A stretch of 64,000 bases of DNA, taken from the NCBI GenBank assembly GCA_963768085.1, contig CAVYGO010000002.1:496001-560000 (forward strand), written 5' to 3'. Origin of the DNA: Pukyongia sp963768085. GTDB lineage: Bacteria; Bacteroidota; Bacteroidia; Flavobacteriales; Flavobacteriaceae. The position numbers were made by a program, and so were the translations under genes. Each line of letters opens with the position of its first letter. Positions within the stretch are counted from its first letter, which is position 1. The notes under the pieces are model-generated. The model was not told where the DNA came from and ran no database searches. It saw only the letters and a program-made list of their open reading frames with translations. Below, one piece after another: positions 26,638-34,842 of this stretch.

Positions 26638-28019
26638 GTATAGCTTTAAGTATTGTATATCTGTTTGCCGCTGTTTCTTTCATTTACGGATTGAAATTAT
26701 TAGGCCATCCCGAAACTGCTAAAAAAGGAAACACTATCGCTGCTGTCGGCATGATTGTAGCTATTTTAGGTACACTTGTTCTTCACGAACTTACGGTAAC
26801 TCCATTTGTCTATACACTTATCGGAATTGCAATTCTGCTCGGTACCATCATTGGTTGGGTCATTGCTGTAAAGGTAGCCATGACAAAAATGCCGGAACTC
26901 GTATCACTTTTCAATGGATTTGGAGGTGCCAGCGCGGTGCTTATCGGTCTCGTTGAGTTTGGCAACAATATGGGGAATACCTCACAAATGACAACGATAG
27001 TCGCCGCTATTTTCATTGGTGGAACGACATTTTCCGGTAGTATGATCGCCTGGGCAAAATTGGCCGGCAAGATGTGGAAGGATATTCGGTTGCCAAAATA
27101 CAACCTTATAAATAACCTGGTCTTTGTCGGACTACTTGCTTTTGGCGCCTATATTGTTCTTTACGCTTCAGATAATACACTTTATGCCTATCTGTTGATG
27201 CTGGTTGCTCTGTTGTATGGTGTCTTACTGGTAATTCCTATTGGCGGGGCAGATATGCCTGTTGTGATATCGCTTTTAAATTCACTTACAGGTATTGCAG
27301 CAGCTATCACGGGTGTGCTTTATGGAAATATGGTGATGTTAATGGGAGGTATACTTGTTGGCTCTGCAGGACTTATATTAACTTTTGCCATGTGTGAGGC
27401 CATGAATCGCTCATTGGGTAATGTGATATTCGGTGCTTTTGGAGAGGCAGAGGCCCATGCTGAGCATGCCCATCATGCTACCAAGGGAGTTATTAAGAAA
27501 ACTACGGTAAGTGACGTCGCTATCCTCATGAATTACTCTCAACGTATCATCGTTGTCCCCGGATACGGTCTGGCAGTCGCACAGGCACAACATGCCATAC
27601 ACGAACTCGAACAGATATTAGAATCAAGGGGCATTGAGATAAAATATGCCATTCACCCCGTTGCCGGACGGATGCCAGGACATATGAACGTACTGCTGGC
27701 AGAAACCAACGTGGAATACGACAAACTTGCTGAAATGGAAGATGTGAACCCTGAATTCGCCAATACCGATGTTGTATTTGTGGTTGGGGCAAATGATGTG
27801 GTGAATCCGGCCGCTCACAACGATCCCGCAAGCCCGATTTATGGTATGCCTATCCTGGATGTGGAGAATGCCAAACAAATCATTGTGAATAAACGAAGTA
27901 TGAAACCCGGATATGCAGGAATAGAGAATGAATTATTCTATAATCCGAAAACCTCCATGCTTTTCGGGGATGCTAAAAGCACGATCCAGGAGTTAATCAC
28001 AGAACTAAAAGGAATGTAG
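26634..28019 (+). CDS. pntB: NAD(P) transhydrogenase subunit beta
   Basis: The 461 residues comprise a membrane half (about 1-260, several helices, with MTKMPELVSLFNGFGGASAVLIG) and a cytoplasmic NADP-binding half. The latter holds IIVVPGYGLAVAQAQHA (about 302-318), the IHPVAGRMPGHMNVLLAE motif, and VVFVVGANDVVNPAAHNDP (about 381-399). These are family hallmarks of PntB domain III. It ends the pntA1-pntA2-pntB operon, followed by a terminator. The linker at 280-290 (AEAHAEHAHHATK) is His-rich, which is unusual but probably neutral. Confidence 0.95.
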   Translation: MSIALSIVYLFAAVSFIYGLKLLGHPETAKKGNTIAAVGMIVAILGTLVLHELTVTPFVYTLIGIAILLGTIIGWVIAVKVAMTKMPELVSLFNGFGGASAVLIGLVEFGNNMGNTSQMTTIVAAIFIGGTTFSGSMIAWAKLAGKMWKDIRLPKYNLINNLVFVGLLAFGAYIVLYASDNTLYAYLLMLVALLYGVLLVIPIGGADMPVVISLLNSLTGIAAAITGVLYGNMVMLMGGILVGSAGLILTFAMCEAMNRSLGNVIFGAFGEAEAHAEHAHHATKGVIKKTTVSDVAILMNYSQRIIVVPGYGLAVAQAQHAIHELEQILESRGIEIKYAIHPVAGRMPGHMNVLLAETNVEYDKLAEMEDVNPEFANTDVVFVVGANDVVNPAAHNDPASPIYGMPILDVENAKQIIVNKRSMKPGYAGIENELFYNPKTSMLFGDAKSTIQELITELKGM

Positions 28020-28044
28020 CCATAGAATAAACCCTCCTCCATAT

Positions 28045-28077
28045 AAAAGCCATTTTCGTGAAAGGAAATGGCTTTTT
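28045..28077 (+). terminator. Rho-independent terminator
   Basis: AAAAGCCATTT and AAATGGCTTTT form an 11-bp stem around a ten-base loop, with a T tail. It ends the pnt operon. Confidence 0.85.
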
Positions 28078-28158
28078 CGTTTAAATAACGATATATTCTT
28101 TTAAGTGGAATACTATTTTAATACCTTTGGATCAGGATAAAAAATCCGTTTCTAGGCT

Positions 28159-29613
28159 ATGGAAATCATCTTAAAAGGAGATAAGGAATTTGATAATATT
28201 CCTTCAACCAAACAAAAGGCACTCCGAATAAATCTCAACGAACACATTTACGGCACTTTTGCCGAGATTGGTGCGGGACAAGAGACAGTACGGCAATTCT
28301 TCCGTGCAGGTGGAGCTTCCGGGACCATTGCCAAAACTATGTCTGCCTATGATAAGGATTTCAGTGATGCTATATATGGGCATGAAAAAGATGGCCGTTA
28401 TGTAACCGAAGCCCGTCTAAAAAAGATGCTTACCCATGAGATCGATCTTATCGAAGACAGGATCAGCAGGATAAAACATCCGGATAAAATGTTCTTTACC
28501 TACGCGAACACTGTCGCGACCATTGATTTCGCAAAGCGTTATAAGGGACATGGATGGGTAGGTATACGATACCAGATCGAACCCTATCAGGATTACAACG
28601 ATATCCTTCTGCATGTGCGTTTCAAGGAAAATGATGCGAGACTTCAGCAGGAAACATTGGGAATTTTAGGGACCAATCTAATTTATGGCGCTTACTATAA
28701 GTACAATCAGCCTAAGAAATTATTAAGATATTTATACGATCACCTTCATCAGGATCAGTTGGAGATTGATACCATCAATTTCTCGGGACCCTTATTTGAA
28801 GATGTTGATAATCGATTGATGAGCCTCCAACTGGTTAAGAACGGTATGACCGATGCGGTGATGTTCTCACCGGAAGGAAATAATATTCTCCCTGCTAAAG
28901 TCCTTTATAAGAAGAATATATTAGCACTCCGAGGAAGTTTCCGACCGGTAACAAACGTTAACATGGATATGTATGAAAAATCCATCGAGATGTTCAACCA
29001 GGAACCACGGGTGAATCCGGACCAGACACAGGTTATTTTCGAAATTACTTTATCGAATCTGCGTGCCGCGGGTGAGATCGATGAACAGGATTTTATGGAC
29101 AGAGCCGAATTGCTTTGTTCACTGGGGCAAACCGTGCTGATATCGAACTTTAAGGAATATTACAAACTGGTGGAATATTTCTCACAATATTCTAAAAACC
29201 GTATGGGGCTTGCCATGGGTGTTAATAATCTGGTTGAGATCTTTGATGAAAAATATTACCGCCATTTAAGTGGTGGAATCCTTGAAGCATTCGGAAAACT
29301 GTTCTTTAAGGATCTGCGTGTGTATCTGTATCCAATGCAGAATGAGGACGGAACCATTACTAATAGCGAGAATCTTAAAGTACATCCGCGTATGAAGGAA
29401 CTTTACAAGTTCTTCAAATACAACGGTAAAGTAGTGGATATTACTAATTATAACCCAAATATCCTCAATGTCTTCTCACGTACTATCCTCGGAATGATCG
29501 CAAATGCTAAAGACGGCTGGGATGAAATGCTCCCCAAGGGTATCGCCGAGACGATCAAAAAACAGAAACTCTTTGGTTTTAAACCGAAGGCCATGGCAAA
29601 AAAGGACAACTAA
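28159..29613 (+). CDS. conserved soluble protein of unknown function
   Basis: The 484 residues start EIILKGDKEFDNIPSTKQKALRINL and contain FAEIGAGQETVRQFFRAGGASGTIAKTMSAYD (about 37-67), IRYQIEPYQDYNDILLHVRF and VNLVEIFDEKYYRHLSGGILEAFGKLFFKDLRVYLYP. There is no signal peptide and no membrane helix, so it is cytoplasmic. The repeated Gly-rich and Asp/Tyr-rich segments recall a nucleotide- or metal-binding enzyme, but I recognise no known catalytic motif. It looks well conserved. A candidate -7 box, TACCTTTG, lies at 28122-28129. It forms a one-gene unit closed by a strong bidirectional terminator. Confidence 0.75.
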   Translation: MEIILKGDKEFDNIPSTKQKALRINLNEHIYGTFAEIGAGQETVRQFFRAGGASGTIAKTMSAYDKDFSDAIYGHEKDGRYVTEARLKKMLTHEIDLIEDRISRIKHPDKMFFTYANTVATIDFAKRYKGHGWVGIRYQIEPYQDYNDILLHVRFKENDARLQQETLGILGTNLIYGAYYKYNQPKKLLRYLYDHLHQDQLEIDTINFSGPLFEDVDNRLMSLQLVKNGMTDAVMFSPEGNNILPAKVLYKKNILALRGSFRPVTNVNMDMYEKSIEMFNQEPRVNPDQTQVIFEITLSNLRAAGEIDEQDFMDRAELLCSLGQTVLISNFKEYYKLVEYFSQYSKNRMGLAMGVNNLVEIFDEKYYRHLSGGILEAFGKLFFKDLRVYLYPMQNEDGTITNSENLKVHPRMKELYKFFKYNGKVVDITNYNPNILNVFSRTILGMIANAKDGWDEMLPKGIAETIKKQKLFGFKPKAMAKKDN

Positions 29614-29640
29614 AAAAGCGACCGGATGGTCGCTTTTTTT
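29612..29640. terminator. bidirectional terminator
   Basis: AAAAAAGCGACC and GGTCGCTTTTTT form a perfect 12-bp stem around the loop GGAT with T/A runs on both sides. It overlaps the stop codon of the upstream gene and ends bcp on the other strand. Confidence 0.9.
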
Positions 29641-30094
29641 ATGCTTCTAAAATCTGTGCAGCATGAGCTTTAGTCTTCACTTTGTCGATTACCCTTTCTA
29701 CTACCCCACTTTCATCGACGAGAAACGTTTTACGGTGTATACCGTCATACTCACGGCCCATAAATTTTTTACGGCCCCAGACACCAAAAGCGTTAATCAC
29801 CTCTTTTTCAGTGTCCGCAAGTAACGGGAAAGGAAATTTATACTTGTTTCTGAAGTTAGATTGCTTCTTTTCAGTATCCGCACTAACCCCTAACAATTCG
29901 TAGCCCCGGGCCTGTAATTCGGAATAATGATCCCTGAGATTACACGCTTCGGCGGTGCATCCGGGTGTATTGGCCGCGGGATAAAAGAATACAACAAGTT
30001 TTTTACCATGGAAGTCTGATAAGGACAGCGAATTGCCATCCTGATCATTAACTGTGAAATTTGGAACCTTGTCCCCTGCTTTTAAAGTTTTCAT
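29639..30094 (-). CDS. bcp: thioredoxin-dependent thiol peroxidase (Bcp/PrxQ)
   Basis: This 151-residue peroxiredoxin reduces hydroperoxides with electrons from thioredoxin. The peroxidatic and resolving Cys sit five apart in NTPGCTAEACNLRD (about 38-51), the hallmark of the Bcp/PrxQ type. GDKVPNFTVNDQDGN at the N terminus and FPLLADTEKEV are also family motifs. It is divergent from nth; the two start codons are only 28 bases apart. An oxidative stress link between the two is plausible but not shown. Confidence 0.93.
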   Translation of the reverse strand: MKTLKAGDKVPNFTVNDQDGNSLSLSDFHGKKLVVFFYPAANTPGCTAEACNLRDHYSELQARGYELLGVSADTEKKQSNFRNKYKFPFPLLADTEKEVINAFGVWGRKKFMGREYDGIHRKTFLVDESGVVERVIDKVKTKAHAAQILEA

Positions 30095-30098
30095 AGTT

Positions 30099-30106
30099 TA
30101 TTTTTG
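30099..30106 (+). promoter_or_regulatory. -7 element (TATTTTTG) for nth
   Basis: TATTTTTG matches TAnnTTTG 16 bases before the nth ATG at 30123. Its -33 region must lie inside the bcp coding start. This supports the short nth start. Confidence 0.45.
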
Positions 30107-30122
30107 CGTAAAAGTAGATAAA

Positions 30123-30803
30123 ATGAACAAGCAGGAAAAGGTACATTTTGTTATTGAAACGTTAAATACCATTTATCCCGAATTACCTATACCATTAGAC
30201 CATAAAGACCCCTACACTTTATTGATCGCCGTTCTCTTATCGGCACAGAGTACAGACGTCCGTGTAAACCAGATTACACCGCTTCTCTTCGAAGTAGCCG
30301 ACAATCCATACGATATGGTAAAACTGTCGGTAGAAGAAATTCGGGAGATCATAAAACCTGTAGGACTTTCTCCCATGAAATCGAAGGGTATTCACGGATT
30401 GTCTCAAATATTGATCGAGAAGCACAATGGAAAGGTACCTGCCAGTTTCGATGCCCTGGAGGAACTTCCGGCAGTTGGCCATAAAACAGCCAGTGTAGTG
30501 ATGAGTCAGGCATTCAACATTCCTGCTTTTCCTGTGGACACGCACATTCACCGACTGATGTACCGATGGGGGTTATCCAATGGCAAGAACGTGGTGCAAA
30601 CTGAAAAAGATGCTAAACGATTGTTCCCTGGAGATCTATGGAATAAGCTCCACCTGCAAATAATATGGTATGGCAGGGAGTATAGTCCGGCACGTGGCTG
30701 GGACCTGGAAAAGGATATCATAACAAAAACCATTGGTAGGAAAACCGTGATTCAGGAATATAACAAGAAGAAAAAAGGAAATAAAAAAACCCTGAAACGT
30801 TGA
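30123..30803 (+). CDS. nth: endonuclease III-like DNA glycosylase without Fe-S cysteines
   Basis: This 226-residue protein is a helix-hairpin-helix DNA glycosylase/AP lyase of base excision repair, acting on oxidised pyrimidines. The catalytic Lys121 is in LPAVGHKTASVV and Asp139 in FPVDTHIHRL, at positions equal to those of E. coli Nth (120, 138). The [4Fe-4S] loop that follows in most family members is absent: the whole protein has no Cys, and the region reads GREYSPARGWDLEKDIITKTIGRKTV. I start at the ATG at 30123, since the frame to 30054 runs into bcp. Activity without a cluster is known for some relatives. Confidence 0.85.
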   Translation: MNKQEKVHFVIETLNTIYPELPIPLDHKDPYTLLIAVLLSAQSTDVRVNQITPLLFEVADNPYDMVKLSVEEIREIIKPVGLSPMKSKGIHGLSQILIEKHNGKVPASFDALEELPAVGHKTASVVMSQAFNIPAFPVDTHIHRLMYRWGLSNGKNVVQTEKDAKRLFPGDLWNKLHLQIIWYGREYSPARGWDLEKDIITKTIGRKTVIQEYNKKKKGNKKTLKR

Positions 30804-30816
30804 TTTCAGGGTTTTT
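30785..30816. terminator. bidirectional terminator
   Basis: AAAAACCCTGAAA and TTTCAGGGTTTTT form a perfect 13-bp stem around the loop CGTTGA. It overlaps the end of nth and lies just after the small gene at 30824-30976 on the minus strand. Confidence 0.9.
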
Positions 30817-30823
30817 CCAAAGT

Positions 30824-30976
30824 TTAGTTTAGAAGTGCTTCAAACTTCATTTTATTATAATCTATAACACTTAAAGCCTTCGAATAGTCAAGGAGAAATT
30901 TAATCGTTTCATCCTTCGGAACGTTATTTTTATTCACGAGTTCCGGTCGTGAAGTTTCAGAGTACATTTTTTGCAT
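30824..30976 (-). CDS. 50-residue conserved-looking protein downstream of an ECF sigma gene
   Basis: On the minus strand an ATG at 30976 opens a 50-residue frame, ending in TAA at 30824: it starts MQKMYSETSRPELVNKNN and continues VPKDETIKFLLDYSKALSVI before NKMKFEALLN. It has no signal peptide or helix of membrane type; the second half is a likely amphipathic helix. It lies 58 bases behind the sigma factor gene and just before a strong terminator, so the two are one transcript. I recall very similar short proteins beside sigma genes in flavobacteria, but cannot check. A regulatory role such as anti-sigma is possible. Confidence 0.6.
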   Translation of the reverse strand: MQKMYSETSRPELVNKNNVPKDETIKFLLDYSKALSVIDYNKMKFEALLN

Positions 30977-31034
30977 AGAACGTTATTTTGAGGTTATTCT
31001 TTCCTAATAACGAACCTAACTATAGTTTATTGTA

Positions 31035-31619
31035 TCAATTAGTTAAGATAATATTGTGTTTATCGATTACCTTTCTAAGATTAATAAGAGCATATCGCAT
31101 CCTTCCAAGCGCCGTATTTATACTCACGTCTGTCTGTTCACTAATTTCCTTAAAGCTCATATCCTTATATATGCGCATAATAAGCACCTGTTTCTGGTCT
31201 TCGGGAAGTTCTTCTATTAACCTTCGCACATCATTTTCAACTTGCCCTTTGATCATTCTCTTTTCTACATTCAGATCTCCATCGCTTAAAACCGAAAATA
31301 TATTGAAATCGTTATTATTCTCGAATTTAGGCATACGATTATTCTTTCTGAAATGATCTATCACCAGGTTGTGTGCGATCCTCATCACCCATGGCAGAAA
31401 TTTTCCTTCTTCGTTATAAGCTCCTCGCTTCAGGGTATTAATTACCTTGATAAAGGTGTCCTGAAAAATATCTTCCGCGACATCACGGTCGTATACCTTG
31501 GAGTAGATAAAACTGAAAATTCTTTGTTTGTGGCGTGTAATAAGATCGCAAAGTGCAGATTCATTGCCTTTCATATATGCGCTTACAAGATACGCATCAG
31601 TGATTGTTCTTTGCTTCAT
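31035..31619 (-). CDS. ECF-type RNA polymerase sigma factor
   Basis: The 194 residues have sigma region 2 (about 20-90, with DLITRHKQRIFSFIYSKVYDRDVAEDIFQDTFIKV and FLPWVMRIAHNLVIDHFR) and region 4 (about 130-185, with LPEDQKQVLIMRIYKDMSFKEISEQTDVSINTALGRMRYAL). It directs RNA polymerase to a set of promoters not visible here. No classic FecR-like anti-sigma gene is adjacent; the only partner on the transcript is the 50-residue frame just downstream. A good promoter lies at 31736-31767, leaving a leader of over 100 bases. Confidence 0.93.
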   Translation of the reverse strand: MKQRTITDAYLVSAYMKGNESALCDLITRHKQRIFSFIYSKVYDRDVAEDIFQDTFIKVINTLKRGAYNEEGKFLPWVMRIAHNLVIDHFRKNNRMPKFENNNDFNIFSVLSDGDLNVEKRMIKGQVENDVRRLIEELPEDQKQVLIMRIYKDMSFKEISEQTDVSINTALGRMRYALINLRKVIDKHNIILTN

Positions 31620-31735
31620 ATCAATACTTTTTAAAAATAAACAACTATGATTTTTTGGTTGTCTAGCCGTTATGTTTATTTATTGAAAGTAGTAATATGC
31701 AATAGGCAATGAGATTTATGATTTCTTGAGTGGTG

Positions 31736-31767
31736 TAAATATAACAACAAAGAATTATGAAATGCAA
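31736..31767 (-). promoter_or_regulatory. promoter of the sigma factor gene (TTG-N21-TATATTTA)
   Basis: On the minus strand a TTTTTTTTG run ends at 31765, then 21 bases, then TATATTTA (31736-31743). Spacing fits the Bacteroidetes housekeeping promoter; the -7 box deviates in its last base. The leader to the ATG at 31619 would be about 110 bases. Confidence 0.5.
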
Positions 31768-31929
31768 AAAAAAGTGAGGAATTTGATTAATATCATGCAG
31801 TTTATATGAATATTATCCGCTTTAACCCTTATTAAAGCTAAAATAACCCCCGAAATGTTAAAATCTGGGATTCACAAAAATCATATACCAAAAAGGCCTG
31901 GGAATACCTGAAAATTGATTACTGAATAG

Positions 31930-31937
31930 TATCTTTG
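31930..31937 (+). promoter_or_regulatory. -7 element (TATCTTTG) for uvrA
   Basis: TATCTTTG matches TAnnTTTG, 25 bases before the TTG start at 31963. No -33 TTG at the usual distance is seen. No LexA-like box was recognised. Confidence 0.5.
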
Positions 31938-31962
31938 CAAAATTCAGCAAAGCAAACTTAAA

Positions 31963-34737
31963 TTGAGCACCGAAACCCTAAGCGCGAAAGAAAATATCCT
32001 GATACAGGGTGCGAAACTGCACAATCTTAAAAACATTTCCGTCGCGATCCCACGTAACAAACTCGTGGTCATCACAGGTCTATCGGGGAGTGGAAAATCG
32101 AGCCTCGCGTTCGATACGCTGTATGCTGAAGGTCAGCGTCGCTACGTGGAAAGTCTTTCGTCATATGCCAGGCAATTCCTGGGAAGACTGAACAAACCTA
32201 AGGTGGATGCCATAAAAGGAATTGCACCAGCCATAGCTATTCAACAGAAAGTCAATGCTACCAACCCGCGATCTACGGTGGGCACCTCCACGGAGATATA
32301 CGATTACCTTAAATTATTATACACCCGGATCGGCAAAACATATTCTCCTGTAACAGGAGCAGAAGTTAAAAAAGATACGGTGACCGATGTGATCGGATAC
32401 ATTAAATCCTTCGACACTGGCAAAAAACTATTACTCCTCTCTCCTATTCACCTTGAAGAAGGGAGAACCATGGAGAATAAATTGCAGGCCCTTGGGCAGC
32501 AGGGTTATGCACGTGTTAAATTCAATGATTCGGTAGTGCGGATCGATGAACTTACAGGATCGCTGCCCAAAAATATCTTCCTGGTGGTAGACCGTGTGAT
32601 CACCCAGGATGATGAAGATTTCTACAATCGCCTGGCAGATGCCGCCGAAGTAGCCTTCTATGAAGGTAAAGGTGAATTAATAGTGGAAGACCTGGAGAAT
32701 TCGAAGACCAAGGATTTTAATAATCGTTTTGAAGCAGACGGTCTCACCTTCATGGAACCAAATGCGCATCTGTTTAGTTTCAACAATCCCTATGGTGCCT
32801 GCCCTAAATGTGAAGGTTATGGGGATGTGATAGGCATCGATGAAGATCTGGTAATCCCTAATACGGCCTTGTCCATCTACGAAAATGCCATATTTCCGTG
32901 GCGGGGCGAAAGTATGGGCTGGTACAGGGACCAATTGGTTAATAACGCTTATAAATTCGATTTTCCCATTCACAAGCCCTGGTTTCAGTTGAGCGCTGTG
33001 CAAAAACAGTTGGTTTGGGATGGAAATGAATATTTTGAAGGATTACACGATTTCTTCAAGTTCCTGGAATCGAAAAGCTATAAGATACAGAACCGGGTCA
33101 TGCTTTCCCGATACCGAGGTAAAACGAAATGCAGTAGCTGTAATGGTAAACGACTGCGGCCCGAAGCATATAATGTTAAGGTAAACGGGGTCGCGATCCA
33201 GGAACTGGTTGAACGCCCGCTTCATAAGGTTGCAAAATTCTTTGATGAAATAGAATTAAACCCCTACGATCAGAAAATCGCCAAAAGATTGTTGTTGGAG
33301 ATTCGTAACCGACTTTCCTTCCTGATCGATGTTGGATTAAGCTACTTAACTCTCAACCGGAAATCGAATACGCTCTCCGGTGGGGAATCCCAGCGAATTA
33401 ATTTAGCCACTTCGCTGGGCAGTAGTTTAGTTGGCTCCATGTATATATTGGACGAGCCCAGTATAGGATTACATCCCAAGGATACGGAAAGACTTATCAA
33501 TGTACTTCAGTCACTTCGTGACTTGGGGAATACGGTGATCGTGGTAGAACACGACGAAGATATAATGAAGGCCGCAGATGCCATTATTGATATCGGACCG
33601 AAAGCAGGTATCCATGGCGGGGAAGTAGTTGCCGAAGGAAGTTATGCTGAAATCCTTTCGTCTGATTCCCTCACGGCCTGCTATCTGAACGGAACCATGG
33701 AAATAGAAGTTCCGGATAAAAGACGCGACTGGAAGAACAGTATTAAGTTGGTGGGTGCGCGGCATAATAATCTTCAGAATATTGATGTAGAATTTCCACT
33801 GGGGGTGTTCACCGCGGTGACAGGTGTTTCTGGAAGTGGAAAAAGTACATTGGTTAAAAAGATCCTTTACCCTGCAATGCTTCGCCATATTGGGGGCTAT
33901 GGAGAAAAACCAGGCCAATTCACTGCGCTGGAAGGTGATTTCAGCAGTATCAGGAGTATAGAGTTTATCGACCAGAACCCAATTGGGCGCTCGAGCAGAT
34001 CCAACCCGGTCACCTATATAAAGGCCTACGATGACATTCGAAATCTATACGCATCGCAGAAACTCTCCGATATTCGAGGCTATAAGGCCAAACACTTCAG
34101 TTTTAATGTAGATGGTGGTCGGTGTGAGACTTGTAAGGGAGAAGGCGAAGTAACCATTGAAATGCAATTCATGGCTGATGTGCATCTTGAATGTGATACC
34201 TGCGGCAGTAAGCGTTTCAAAAAAGAGATCCTTGAAGTGACTTTCGAAGGAAAAAACATCAGTGATATTCTTACACTCACCGTCGATGAGGCCATAGATT
34301 TTTTCAGGGAACACGAAGTAAAGAAGATCACCAACAAATTACAACCGCTTCAGGATGTGGGACTAGGGTATGTACAACTGGGGCAAAGCTCCTCCACACT
34401 ATCCGGAGGAGAGGCCCAGCGGATCAAACTGGCCTCCTTTCTTGTTAAAGGAACCAGTAAGGAGAAAGCACTTTTTATTTTTGATGAACCTACTACCGGG
34501 CTTCATTTCCACGATATCAAGAAATTACTGGCGTCCTTTTATGCCTTATTGGATCGAGGACATACGGTGATCGTTGTGGAGCATAATATCGATCTTATTA
34601 AATGTGCCGATCATATCATCGACCTGGGCCCCGAAGGTGGAGAAAAAGGGGGTAACGCAGTAGCTATGGGTACTCCTGAAACGGTCGTGAATATCCCCGA
34701 ATCATTTACAGCCCACTATCTGAAGGGTAAGATTTAG
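31963..34737 (+). CDS. uvrA: excinuclease ABC subunit UvrA
   Basis: The 924-residue UvrA recognises bulky DNA damage in nucleotide excision repair and loads UvrB. It has two ABC ATPase halves: Walker A GLSGSGKSSLAFDT (about 38-51) and GVSGSGKSTLVKK (second half), signatures LSGGESQRINLATSL and LSGGEAQRIKLASFL, and Walker B ILDEPSIGLH and IFDEPTTGLH. The zinc modules are CPKCEGYG with CSSCNGKRL, and CETCKGEG with CDTCGSKRF. The start codon is TTG (31963), giving the usual N terminus; no ATG lies close. The gene is alone, as is common for uvrA in this group. Confidence 0.95.
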   Translation: MSTETLSAKENILIQGAKLHNLKNISVAIPRNKLVVITGLSGSGKSSLAFDTLYAEGQRRYVESLSSYARQFLGRLNKPKVDAIKGIAPAIAIQQKVNATNPRSTVGTSTEIYDYLKLLYTRIGKTYSPVTGAEVKKDTVTDVIGYIKSFDTGKKLLLLSPIHLEEGRTMENKLQALGQQGYARVKFNDSVVRIDELTGSLPKNIFLVVDRVITQDDEDFYNRLADAAEVAFYEGKGELIVEDLENSKTKDFNNRFEADGLTFMEPNAHLFSFNNPYGACPKCEGYGDVIGIDEDLVIPNTALSIYENAIFPWRGESMGWYRDQLVNNAYKFDFPIHKPWFQLSAVQKQLVWDGNEYFEGLHDFFKFLESKSYKIQNRVMLSRYRGKTKCSSCNGKRLRPEAYNVKVNGVAIQELVERPLHKVAKFFDEIELNPYDQKIAKRLLLEIRNRLSFLIDVGLSYLTLNRKSNTLSGGESQRINLATSLGSSLVGSMYILDEPSIGLHPKDTERLINVLQSLRDLGNTVIVVEHDEDIMKAADAIIDIGPKAGIHGGEVVAEGSYAEILSSDSLTACYLNGTMEIEVPDKRRDWKNSIKLVGARHNNLQNIDVEFPLGVFTAVTGVSGSGKSTLVKKILYPAMLRHIGGYGEKPGQFTALEGDFSSIRSIEFIDQNPIGRSSRSNPVTYIKAYDDIRNLYASQKLSDIRGYKAKHFSFNVDGGRCETCKGEGEVTIEMQFMADVHLECDTCGSKRFKKEILEVTFEGKNISDILTLTVDEAIDFFREHEVKKITNKLQPLQDVGLGYVQLGQSSSTLSGGEAQRIKLASFLVKGTSKEKALFIFDEPTTGLHFHDIKKLLASFYALLDRGHTVIVVEHNIDLIKCADHIIDLGPEGGEKGGNAVAMGTPETVVNIPESFTAHYLKGKI

Positions 34738-34842
34738 TTAAAATCAAGACATATTTTTAGTATCTTTAAGAGAGTTTGAAGTCTCTTCCGAAGTATTTTG
34801 ATCTCAACCTAAGAGATTTTCCGCTACTCAATATTGTCTGTT

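Larger units (their letters stand above)
31620..31962. other. non-coding region between sigma gene and uvrA
   Basis: The 343 bases hold the divergent promoters listed at 31736-31767 (-) and 31930-31937 (+). The rest is AT-rich with no reading frame of note; I see no repeat, RNA gene or clear hairpin. Confidence 0.6.
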
